A stretch of 64,000 nt of DNA, taken from the NCBI RefSeq assembly GCF_003385845.1, contig NZ_QRDJ01000006.1, forward strand, positions 1,052,707-1,116,706. The letters are read 5' to 3'. Position numbers and translations under genes: made by a program. Positions 57,002 through 64,000 of this stretch are shown here, in pieces. Within the stretch, counting starts at the first letter, position 1, and every line of letters begins with the position of its first letter. A model generated the notes under the pieces. That model was not told where the DNA came from and did not search any database. It saw nothing but the letters and a program-made list of their open reading frames with translations. Origin of the DNA: Kushneria indalinina DSM 14324. GTDB lineage: Bacteria; Pseudomonadota; Gammaproteobacteria; Pseudomonadales; Halomonadaceae.

Positions 57002-58504
57002 TTATCCTGCAATCAACTTCATTTTTCTTAAAGGCTTTTGCAATATTCTGGCGAAAAAAATCGCGGATTCATTTTTTAGCATAACTCCCAACGCCATCGT
57101 TATAACTAATTGAGAAACGCCGAAAAGGGCCAGATCGCAAAGGCTGGAAAGCGTTTTATTCGTCATAAACCCGAACGGTGATGGCATCCAATATACGATA
57201 GAGAACATGCCAGCCAGCAAAATAGCGGAAAGCAACGCTGTTGAAGGCATCCCTTTTAAAAGAACTTCCATTCTGAAATTTTCATTTTTGACATGTAATA
57301 ACCAGAAGCATTGTATAAAGTTGAGAATACTGGCCATGGACAGCAGAAAAGCAACCAGATAAAGATTATTTAGGTAAACACCGGTGGCAATGGCCAGCAC
57401 GCTTGTAATAGAAGAAAAGACGCCACAATAAAAAAGGGATTTTGTCTGGCCAAGGGTTTGCCATATTCCACCAGTAGTGGCCAGCACAATCTGAAAAACC
57501 AGAAACGGTGTCAGACACTCCAATATTACAGCGGAACGTTCCCACCCCGGGCCATAAAGTACATATATAATCTTGTCTGCAAACAGAAAAATATAGATGG
57601 CAACAAAAAAACCCAGAAAAAAGATCTTGTTAACCAGTCCATTGTAACTTTCCGCCACTTCTTTTTGACCGAACGTGCTATATACCGGTTGAAGCGCTGC
57701 TGTTGCGATGCCTGCTATATTCTGAATAGGTAGCATCATTAGGCGATAAGCCATATCATAAAGCCCCACCGCCGCTTCACCGATAAACTTTGAAATAAGG
57801 ATCTTGTCAGAGTTTCTGGAAAAATAATTCAAAAAATTAAACATGAATTGGTAGGTAGAAAACCCCAACACCGTCTTGAATCCCGTTAGCGCTATTCTGC
57901 CTATTAAATTGCGCCATCCGGCATAAACACATACCAGAACAAACCGCATGCCTGTATGAATAATGGACTTCCACACCAGGGCATATACTCCATACCCACG
58001 GTACGCCATGACGCAGGCAATGGCGCCTGATGTCAAAGCGCTGATCAATGTAATAATGGCTACGGCGCTAAATCTTTTTTCCCGCCTCAACAGAGTTTCA
58101 GGCACAATTGAAACTACGGAAAATAAAATCATGGCCCCGATCAGAGGCATAACACCATAGTAAACGTCATTATTAAAGAAATCGACAGCGACAAATGAAC
58201 CCGCTGAAAATATAAAATACAGCGCAATCCCCAATATGAGACAAATCAGGAAGAGGCCACGTATTTCTTCAGTCGTCAGCTCTTTATGATAAATAATGGC
58301 CGGACCAAGTCCCATCTCACCTAAAAGATTAAAGAAAAAAATAATCACCATGACGGTCGCCACAACACCGAATTCACTTGGCGTTAAAAACCGTGCCAGA
58401 ACCATGGTGACAGCAAACTGTACAATCAGATTCGAGTATTTTTCTATGAAGCCAAAAACGAAACCGGATTTTAGATCTCGGTTCATTGCATCCGTATTAC
58501 TCAT
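57002..58504 (-). CDS. Wzx-type polysaccharide flippase (WzxC-like)
   Basis: 500 residues, 12-14 hydrophobic segments. N-terminal signature of the MOP/WzxC group: LKSGFVFGFIEKYSNLIVQFAVTMVLARFLTPSEFGVVATVMVIIFFFNLLGEMGLGPAIIYHKELT, and FLNYFSRNSDKILISKFIGEAAVGLYDMAYRLMMLPIQNI. It moves lipid-linked repeat units across the inner membrane. ATG 58486 in frame is an alternative start. Confidence 0.9.
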   Translation of the reverse strand: MSNTDAMNRDLKSGFVFGFIEKYSNLIVQFAVTMVLARFLTPSEFGVVATVMVIIFFFNLLGEMGLGPAIIYHKELTTEEIRGLFLICLILGIALYFIFSAGSFVAVDFFNNDVYYGVMPLIGAMILFSVVSIVPETLLRREKRFSAVAIITLISALTSGAIACVMAYRGYGVYALVWKSIIHTGMRFVLVCVYAGWRNLIGRIALTGFKTVLGFSTYQFMFNFLNYFSRNSDKILISKFIGEAAVGLYDMAYRLMMLPIQNIAGIATAALQPVYSTFGQKEVAESYNGLVNKIFFLGFFVAIYIFLFADKIIYVLYGPGWERSAVILECLTPFLVFQIVLATTGGIWQTLGQTKSLFYCGVFSSITSVLAIATGVYLNNLYLVAFLLSMASILNFIQCFWLLHVKNENFRMEVLLKGMPSTALLSAILLAGMFSIVYWMPSPFGFMTNKTLSSLCDLALFGVSQLVITMALGVMLKNESAIFFARILQKPLRKMKLIAG

Positions 58505-58513
58505 TTGACTTCC

Positions 58514-59674
58514 TTATGCACCGCGATATAGCTCAAGTATTTTCCCACGATTGCTATCAGTACTAAAATGCGATAATAGATCGTCTACCTGCTCTTTTTT
58601 AAGCGGCGGGTGTTCACTTTCAATAATATCTACTACAGCCTGACAAATGCCTTGACTGCTTTTGGCATCGATAATCTGTGTCATCGGTTGATAGGGCGCG
58701 GCACAGATGGTGTCAGGCAGACCACCACTATCAGTCACCACTACCGGAAGGCCTACTGATATGGCTTCAAGGACAGCAATTCCGAAACTTTCTTCCTGCC
58801 CCGTTTCCTCGTCCTGTACCGAGGACTGAATATAAATATCGCTGGAAGATAACTCTTCAAATATTTTTTCGCGTGGCAAGTCAATTTTGAAATCCACTGC
58901 CCCTTCCAGACCGAGGTCAACGGCCTGTTGCCGCAATGCGCTTTCCAGTGGACCAAAACCGATTAATTTAAGCCTGACCTGTTTATACCCGTTTTCATGA
59001 AGTCTGGATAATGCATCAATCAGGTAGGCTTGCCCCTTGAACCCTACAAACCGACCAACATTGACTATATAAATATTTTCAGCAGGATCAATTTCTTTTT
59101 CTTTAAAGTCCGCCATTGAAATATTTACACAATTGGGCAAGACAATAATTTTTTCACCGGCGATGCCAAATATTTCCTGCAACTTTCTTTTCAGATAATT
59201 TGATGGCGCTGTAAAGTAGATATTATCATGCTGCTGACACTTATAAACCTTTTCTACATATTGTGGCTGCCCATACAACTTGTTATTCACCACATCGATA
59301 CCGTGTGTAGAAATAATGACACGCCCGCGGAATCCACTTTTAATTATATCGTGTATATTTTCAAAAAAGTAATTGAAATGACTATGCACCACATCTGGTT
59401 GGATATCATTCACTACCTGCTGCAGCTTTTTTTGCTCGAAAACATGATAATCATTGAGTAACTTTCTACGCCCTCTTTTCAAGATTTTTTCAAAGATATT
59501 TCTATGATCAATATCAAAGCTAATCACTTTACTGAAAGGACGTTCAACCTTGTTGATATGCCGATTGGTCACAACATGGTTATCTATCCCTAACTCCTCC
59601 ATGTCTACGACAAGATCATAGATAAATGTCTCGGATGAGTTAGAGAAATCAGAAACAAGATGAAGCACTTTCAT
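58514..59674 (-). CDS. Family 4 glycosyltransferase
   Basis: 386 residues, GT-B fold. LHLVSDFSNSSETFIYDLVVDMEE, PDVVHSHFNYFFENIHDII, YIVNVGRFVGFKGQAYLIDALSRLHENG, then the donor-site region SSDIYIQSSVQDEETGQEESFGIAVLEAISVGLPVVVTDSGGLPD. The first codons overlap the stop of the upstream gene by one base. Clearly more AT-rich than the flagellar genes. Confidence 0.9.
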   Translation of the reverse strand: MKVLHLVSDFSNSSETFIYDLVVDMEELGIDNHVVTNRHINKVERPFSKVISFDIDHRNIFEKILKRGRRKLLNDYHVFEQKKLQQVVNDIQPDVVHSHFNYFFENIHDIIKSGFRGRVIISTHGIDVVNNKLYGQPQYVEKVYKCQQHDNIYFTAPSNYLKRKLQEIFGIAGEKIIVLPNCVNISMADFKEKEIDPAENIYIVNVGRFVGFKGQAYLIDALSRLHENGYKQVRLKLIGFGPLESALRQQAVDLGLEGAVDFKIDLPREKIFEELSSSDIYIQSSVQDEETGQEESFGIAVLEAISVGLPVVVTDSGGLPDTICAAPYQPMTQIIDAKSSQGICQAVVDIIESEHPPLKKEQVDDLLSHFSTDSNRGKILELYRGA

Positions 59675-60492
59675 TAAGAGACGTCCTTGTTAACAGTTTC
59701 TCTATATCTTTGAAGCTCTTCATCGTCCCCGTGCTGAAAGTAACCGTACCTATCATTGAAGTTGACCGGTTTTACACGCCCGAACCCGAAAGGAAAGACA
59801 TCATAGCCTTTACCATATTTGAACAACCAGTATTGCAACTTATTAATTAGCTTATTTTTAAAGGTGCTATAATCTCGCTGATAAAAGAGCCTCTCCGGCA
59901 ACCATTGGGCTACCTTCGTCGAAGCGATAGCAAATTTCATTTCAGGTGTAATGACTTCATCAGTCGCTTTTATTCGGGCATAAGCATTCAAAAAAGCCGG
60001 TATTGCAGATTTTTTGATAATCATCATTGATTGTTGCAGTGGCTGAGGCGTATTTCCTCTATCGCCAAACATGAAGTCAGAGGTCATGTTGTCGATCGCA
60101 TATTCCACAATGCCCTTTCCGAAAAGCAGCGCATCCTGCTCGACGTACACCCAGTACTCTGCATCGCTTGCATAGGTATACGCCAATCCCACGAAAAAAC
60201 ATCTCGTGCAACCGGCATATTTTCCCAAATGGCTTGTAGAATGGCCGCCATTGACATCCATACTAACGAATTCCATACGCTCATCATCAGGCAGCTCAGG
60301 AACAGTGGGTGAAGCTGAGTCAACCACAATAATTTTTGTTGGTGATGTGTGTCGGTTTACCGATTCATACCATTCGCGAAAAAAAGCGACGCCTCTTATC
60401 TCATTTGAGCCATATTCAACTCTTTTATCGTTCTCGGGTGTCCTTTCACCACACCACCATCCAGAGTTGAGTATATAACTATATTTAGACAT
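59674..60492 (-). CDS. Putative glycosyltransferase of unrecognised family
   Basis: 272 residues from ATG 60492 (GGGATA about six bases upstream); the frame continues to 60525 through a palindrome, so the longer start is less likely. Begins SKYSYILNSGWWCGERTPENDKRVEYGSNEIRGVAFFREWYESVNRHTSPTKIIVVDSASP, a layout like GT-A proteins, and has YVYVEQDALLFG-type text (YWVYVEQDALLFGKGIVEY) that may be a metal/donor site in place of DxD. I do not recognise the family firmly. First gene of the glycosyltransferase block, so it is co-expressed with the polysaccharide genes. Confidence 0.6.
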   Translation of the reverse strand: MSKYSYILNSGWWCGERTPENDKRVEYGSNEIRGVAFFREWYESVNRHTSPTKIIVVDSASPTVPELPDDERMEFVSMDVNGGHSTSHLGKYAGCTRCFFVGLAYTYASDAEYWVYVEQDALLFGKGIVEYAIDNMTSDFMFGDRGNTPQPLQQSMMIIKKSAIPAFLNAYARIKATDEVITPEMKFAIASTKVAQWLPERLFYQRDYSTFKNKLINKLQYWLFKYGKGYDVFPFGFGRVKPVNFNDRYGYFQHGDDEELQRYRETVNKDVS

Positions 60493-60522
60493 GCTTATCC
60501 CACACGGTACGAATCGTTTTGC

Positions 60523-60547
60523 CATACGATAATGCTTATATCGTATG
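60523..60547. repeat. Perfect inverted repeat at the head of the glycosyltransferase operon
   Basis: CATACGATA (60523-60531), seven-base spacer, TATCGTATG (60539-60547). It lies 31 bases before the likely first start codon of the operon and has no T tract, so it is more likely an operator or leader hairpin than a terminator. Confidence 0.65.
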
Positions 60548-60590
60548 ACACGTTATGAATCATTGTTCGAGTCAGGCAAGTCACCTGCCC

Positions 60591-60634
60591 TAAAATAAAA
60601 TTCTGAGCATTGGCGATATAACCAATGCTCAGAA
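60591..60634 (-). terminator. Intrinsic terminator after the sugar-phosphate transferase gene
   Basis: TTCTGAGCATTGG (60601-60613), eight-base loop, CCAATGCTCAGAA (60622-60634); on the minus strand it runs into TTTTATTTTA. It ends the wzc-transferase unit and shows that the glycosyltransferase block starts a new transcript, or is reached by read-through. Confidence 0.82.
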
Positions 60635-60653
60635 TGATGACTGCGAACAAATC

Positions 60654-61940
60654 TTATCTGGCGCCGAAGCCCGTCAGCATTGTTTTTATCGTGCGAATAA
60701 CGATAAGAACGTCCAACCAGAATGAAAAATTCTTGATGTAGTAGAAGTCATGCTCAAGCTTTTTGGTCATGCCTTCTACCTCAGCAGCATAGCCAAGCTC
60801 AACCTGAGCCCAACCGGAAATTCCGGGACGTACTACGTGACGATAGTTAAAAAACGGGACATCACGCTCGTACCACTCTGCCAGGTTGCATGATTCCGGC
60901 CTTGGGCCAATCAGACTCATGTCTCCCTTGAGCACATTGAAAAGCTGGGGCAATTCGTCGATGCGGTATTTCCTGATGACCTTGCCCACTCGTGTAATGC
61001 GCGGGTCCTCACCTTCAGACGTAAAGCCAAGCCCCTCATGATTCATATACATGCTACGAAACTTGAACAACTTGAATGGGCGGCAATGGAAGCCCATGCG
61101 TTGCTGATTAAAGAAGGCCGGGCCCGGATCATCTCTTTTGATGATAATGATGGTTGCCAGCATGATTGGCAACACTACCGGCAACACCAGCAAAACACCA
61201 AAAATATCGATCAGGCGCTTGGCAAACTCATAATTCTCGCTGGGCGTCAGGCTGCCATACTTGTTTTCGTACAGATGATCCAGGTGTACCCGACCGGTAA
61301 TGGATTCATGTATCTGTCGCGCATTGAACACCGGAATACGATGGATCGTGCAGTCGGCAAGAAATTTTTGCCAATTGTCATCCAGATCAGCACGCAGGTC
61401 TGCAACAACGCCATCAACGCGCAGCGTTTCAAGATCAGGTTTTTCCAGCCAGCGCCAGTCAACACTTTTGTCATGACAAAATTCGTGTACCCGCCCAAAA
61501 GGCACTACAGCCAGCTTACGCGTCCTGTAGCGGGTACTAAGCTGATATCCCAGAGAGCAGTACAGCACTGCAATCACATAAGAAAGAACAATCTGCGTTG
61601 TGGCAATATCAAGTTGCAGACTCAGCAAAATCGCTGTCATCACAATGTAAGACATTGTGATAAAAGGAATAATGTATAAAAAAGCCTTGGTTCTAGGGAA
61701 GTTAATAAGACGGTGTACGGCTATGATCGCTACCAGGTAAGCCAGAGCCGTACCCAGAAGTGTAATACAACGCTCAGCCTGCCACTCCGCTATTAGACTC
61801 CAGTTCCACTGAAACATCGCCGGCAGCAGCACAGCGATAATCAGCCCCAGCGCCTGGTTAAAGCGATAGCTGAGCAGGAGCTTTTCATACCACCGTGAAT
61901 GACGACGATTCTGTTCCATGAAATTTGTGAACGTTTCCAT
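60654..61940 (-). CDS. Undecaprenyl-phosphate sugar-1-phosphate transferase (WbaP/WcaJ family)
   Basis: 428 residues. Four to five N-terminal membrane segments, a cytoplasmic middle, then the C-terminal transferase domain: FAKRLIDIFGVLLVLPVVLPIM, KRDDPGPAFFNQQRMG, FKLFKFRSMY, RKYRIDELPQLFNVLKGDMSLIGPRPE and PGISGWAQVELGY. It starts repeat-unit synthesis by moving a hexose-1-phosphate, probably glucose or galactose, onto undecaprenyl phosphate. Lies 70 bases after wzc with a hairpin between. Confidence 0.93.
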   Translation of the reverse strand: METFTNFMEQNRRHSRWYEKLLLSYRFNQALGLIIAVLLPAMFQWNWSLIAEWQAERCITLLGTALAYLVAIIAVHRLINFPRTKAFLYIIPFITMSYIVMTAILLSLQLDIATTQIVLSYVIAVLYCSLGYQLSTRYRTRKLAVVPFGRVHEFCHDKSVDWRWLEKPDLETLRVDGVVADLRADLDDNWQKFLADCTIHRIPVFNARQIHESITGRVHLDHLYENKYGSLTPSENYEFAKRLIDIFGVLLVLPVVLPIMLATIIIIKRDDPGPAFFNQQRMGFHCRPFKLFKFRSMYMNHEGLGFTSEGEDPRITRVGKVIRKYRIDELPQLFNVLKGDMSLIGPRPESCNLAEWYERDVPFFNYRHVVRPGISGWAQVELGYAAEVEGMTKKLEHDFYYIKNFSFWLDVLIVIRTIKTMLTGFGAR

Positions 61941-61963
61941 GTTGCTTTTCTCACTTCCGATAC

Positions 61964-61990
61964 GGCCACTCTGCCTTAAGCAGAGTGGCC
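61964..61990. other. Hairpin between wzc and the transferase gene
   Basis: GGCCACTCTGC (61964-61974), loop CTTAA, GCAGAGTGGCC (61980-61990): a perfect 11-base stem without a T tract on either strand. It could stabilise or process the mRNA rather than terminate. Confidence 0.65.
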
Positions 61991-62010
61991 ACGGGGCGTT
62001 CTCTTAATCT

Positions 62011-64000
62011 TTACGATTTTTTGCCATAGCTGTAATGGTAATTGCCGTAGTTACCACCATAGCGATGAGAAGCCGTTTGCTCTATACCGTTGAGAACGGC
62101 CCCCTTGATTTCAACACCACTATGCTCGAATCGACGCCGTGCCTGCTCAATTTCGGCCGGAGGATTCACACCATATCGTGCGAGCAACATATTGGTGCCA
62201 GCCTGCTTGCCGATAATTGCAGCATCCGTTACTGCCAGAATGGGCGGTGTATCGATTATAATCAGATCGTAATGCTGATCTGCCCATGCAAGCAGCTCAC
62301 TAAACCCTGCACTCATCAGCAGCTCAGCCGGGTTCGGCGGCGCAGCACCTCGAGAGATGAAGTCCAGTCCGTCAACACCACCGGAACGCACTACCGCGGA
62401 AGCTGTCGTCCTGCGTGCCAGAACATCACTCAAACCGTTCTCAGAGCGTCCCTTGAAGACATGGTGCAGATGACCCATACGCATATCGGCATCGATCACC
62501 AGTACTCGCTGGCCCGCCTGAGCGCAGACTACGCCCAGATTGGACACCACGAAACTCTTGCCGGCACCTGGACTGGCACTGCTGATCATGAGACGCGCGT
62601 TGGGGGCTTCCATCATGGCAAAGTGCAGGCTGGTTCGCAGACTACGGACAGCCTCAACAGCCTGATCATCCGAATTGCGCAGTGCCAGCACGCCAGTATC
62701 TACCGTATTTCTGGCACCTTGTTTATTCCCGATACGCAGGCCGCGATTGTTTCGTACCCTTTTCACCAGGCCACTTTGACTGCTGCTTAGCGGCACAGAG
62801 GCATAAACAGGCATACCGATTTGCTCAAGCTGTTCGGGACTTTCAATGCCGCGATTCATGATACGACGTATCAGGACCACGATAATGGCAATCACCAGTC
62901 CCAGTACAAAAGCGATGACGGTTACAAGAACCTTGCGCGGGGCTACCGGACTATTCTGCAGCGTTGAATCATCGATGATACGCACGTTGCCTACGGCACC
63001 AGCTTTTGCGATGTTCATTTCCTGCATGCGGTTAAGCATCTGAACGTACATTTCCTGATTAACGTTCACATCACGCTGAAGGCGCAGTACTTCCTGCTGT
63101 GTTTCAGGCAGGCTGTCGACACGCTTTTGCAGTCTTTCCTTTTCTGCATTGAGCTCCTCACGCTTTTCCAGAAGAGCCTGATACTGAGGATGACTTCTGT
63201 TAAAGCGACGAGAAAGGTCTGACTCGTCGAATCTCAGCTGATTAAGCTGATTATCGATGTTAACGATCTGGTTCAATACTGAAGAGGTTTCTTGATCCAG
63301 ATCCACGGAATCCTGATTGACGCGATAGCTGTTAAGCTTGTTTTCTGCTTCAACAAGGCTTTCACGAACACGTGGCGCCTGCTCATTCAGGAAGTCAAGA
63401 CTCTTTTGTGCTTCAGCAGACTGTCTTTCGATGTTTTGTGTGATGTAGATATCGGTAATGGCCTTGAGGCTGTCACGGATCTGGTTTCGATCAGTGCCCT
63501 GGAGGGTCAGTCTCAGGATACCCGTACCGGAACGGCCGACCTCTTCAACTTCAAAACCACCACGAAGACTATTGATAGCTGACAGACGCGAGCGCTTCAC
63601 GACAGTAAACTCCGCTCCCTGCCCTGCCGTCATGTCCATGATACGCATTTCGACATTGCCATCACGTGACTGCGCCAGCTGGCCTACCTCACCTTCCAGG
63701 ATCAGTTCGCCATCAGCGCGCAGCTCATAGCGATCGTTGCCCTGCGACCTGATGGTAAGCGGTCGGTTGATCCAGCCATCCGGAACGACAAATCGTGTGA
63801 CATTGATGCCTTCACCGGCCCATACCGACGACCAGCCCTGAGCAAAGGAAGGACGCTCGATGCCGCGGCGCGCCAGCGTATCACCCAGAACAGGCAGGCC
63901 TTCCGGCTTGATGCTCAGTTGAAGATTGAGACGGTCAGCAGCCTGCCCGAGCACCATCCGCGACGTGAGAATCTGCATCTCGGCCGTCGAACGGGGTGTA
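62011..64000 (-). CDS. wzc: Wzc-type bacterial tyrosine kinase, polysaccharide co-polymerase (cut by right edge)
   Basis: At least 663 residues are in the window; the frame runs past the first ATG (63978) to the edge with in-frame text TPRSTAE, so the N-terminal Wzz part and first membrane helix are missing. A long coiled-coil periplasmic region (about 200-320 of the visible frame) is followed by the second membrane helix. The kinase domain has Walker A (SASPGAGKS), Walker A' (VLVIDADMR) and Walker B (LIIIDTPP). The C-terminal Tyr cluster is present (RYGGNYGNYHYSYGKK, five Tyr), the autophosphorylation tail that sets chain length. Wza and Wzb would be expected right of the window. Confidence 0.94.
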   Translation of the reverse strand, partial: TPRSTAEMQILTSRMVLGQAADRLNLQLSIKPEGLPVLGDTLARRGIERPSFAQGWSSVWAGEGINVTRFVVPDGWINRPLTIRSQGNDRYELRADGELILEGEVGQLAQSRDGNVEMRIMDMTAGQGAEFTVVKRSRLSAINSLRGGFEVEEVGRSGTGILRLTLQGTDRNQIRDSLKAITDIYITQNIERQSAEAQKSLDFLNEQAPRVRESLVEAENKLNSYRVNQDSVDLDQETSSVLNQIVNIDNQLNQLRFDESDLSRRFNRSHPQYQALLEKREELNAEKERLQKRVDSLPETQQEVLRLQRDVNVNQEMYVQMLNRMQEMNIAKAGAVGNVRIIDDSTLQNSPVAPRKVLVTVIAFVLGLVIAIIVVLIRRIMNRGIESPEQLEQIGMPVYASVPLSSSQSGLVKRVRNNRGLRIGNKQGARNTVDTGVLALRNSDDQAVEAVRSLRTSLHFAMMEAPNARLMISSASPGAGKSFVVSNLGVVCAQAGQRVLVIDADMRMGHLHHVFKGRSENGLSDVLARRTTASAVVRSGGVDGLDFISRGAAPPNPAELLMSAGFSELLAWADQHYDLIIIDTPPILAVTDAAIIGKQAGTNMLLARYGVNPPAEIEQARRRFEHSGVEIKGAVLNGIEQTASHRYGGNYGNYHYSYGKKS

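Noticed and set aside
1-64000. CRISPR arrays, tRNA/rRNA genes, insertion sequences or prophage
   Set aside because: No regularly spaced identical repeats, no cloverleaf genes, no transposase or phage protein among the plausible coding regions.

Overview
The window is a chromosomal segment of a gammaproteobacterium. The flagellar genes are of enteric type (FlhDC master regulator, FlgM/FlgN, FlhE, CheZ, FliT, MotA/MotB with the proton-channel Asp), but their order, the CheD and FlaG genes and the base composition look like a halophile such as Halomonas, Chromohalobacter or Kushneria. The family assignment is an inference from gene order and protein character, not from a database search. No rRNA, tRNA, CRISPR array, insertion sequence or prophage was seen.

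Layout. (1) 1-7300 is a flagellin and accessory end: the last codons of one flagellin, a small membrane-protein gene, a 3'-end flagellin remnant with a copied terminator, a large flagellin gene broken by a single-base frameshift, an OmpW-like porin, a diguanylate cyclase, a TupA-like ATP-grasp protein and flaG. (2) 7390-19584 holds fliE (minus strand) diverging from fliFGHIJK, then fliLMNOPQR. (3) 19716-30097 on the minus strand holds flgBCDE and flgFGHIJKL, with flgA-flgM-flgN diverging at 30288-31942. (4) 32121-47485 on the minus strand holds flhDC, motAB-cheA-cheW, a PAS-containing chemoreceptor, cheRDBYZ and flhBAE. (5) 47842-51373 on the minus strand holds fliD-fliS-fliT followed by a FliK-like protein and a FlhB C-terminal-domain paralogue. 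(6) 51463-52302 is cysQ. (7) 52521-64000, minus strand, is an exopolysaccharide cluster: a Wzc-type tyrosine kinase (cut by the right edge), an initiating sugar-phosphate transferase, then an AT-richer block of glycosyltransferases, a Wzx flippase and an EpsG/Wzy-like polymerase.

How it works together. FlhDC should start the class II operons (export gate, rod, hook, switch). When the hook is finished, FlgM is exported and sigma-28 drives the late genes. I could read five TAAA-N15-GCCGATAA-like sigma-28 promoters directly (large flagellin, flgK, flgM, fliD and, unexpectedly, ompW) plus a weaker one for motA, all with exactly 15 bases between the elements. Intrinsic terminators divide the cluster into transcription units. 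fliA is not in the window.

The observations most worth a second look are the frameshifted flagellin with five degenerate repeats of about 79 residues in its surface domain, the duplicated flagellin 3' end flanking an unrelated membrane-protein gene, the sigma-28 promoter in front of an outer-membrane protein gene, and the second FliK/FlhB-C pair next to fliDST.
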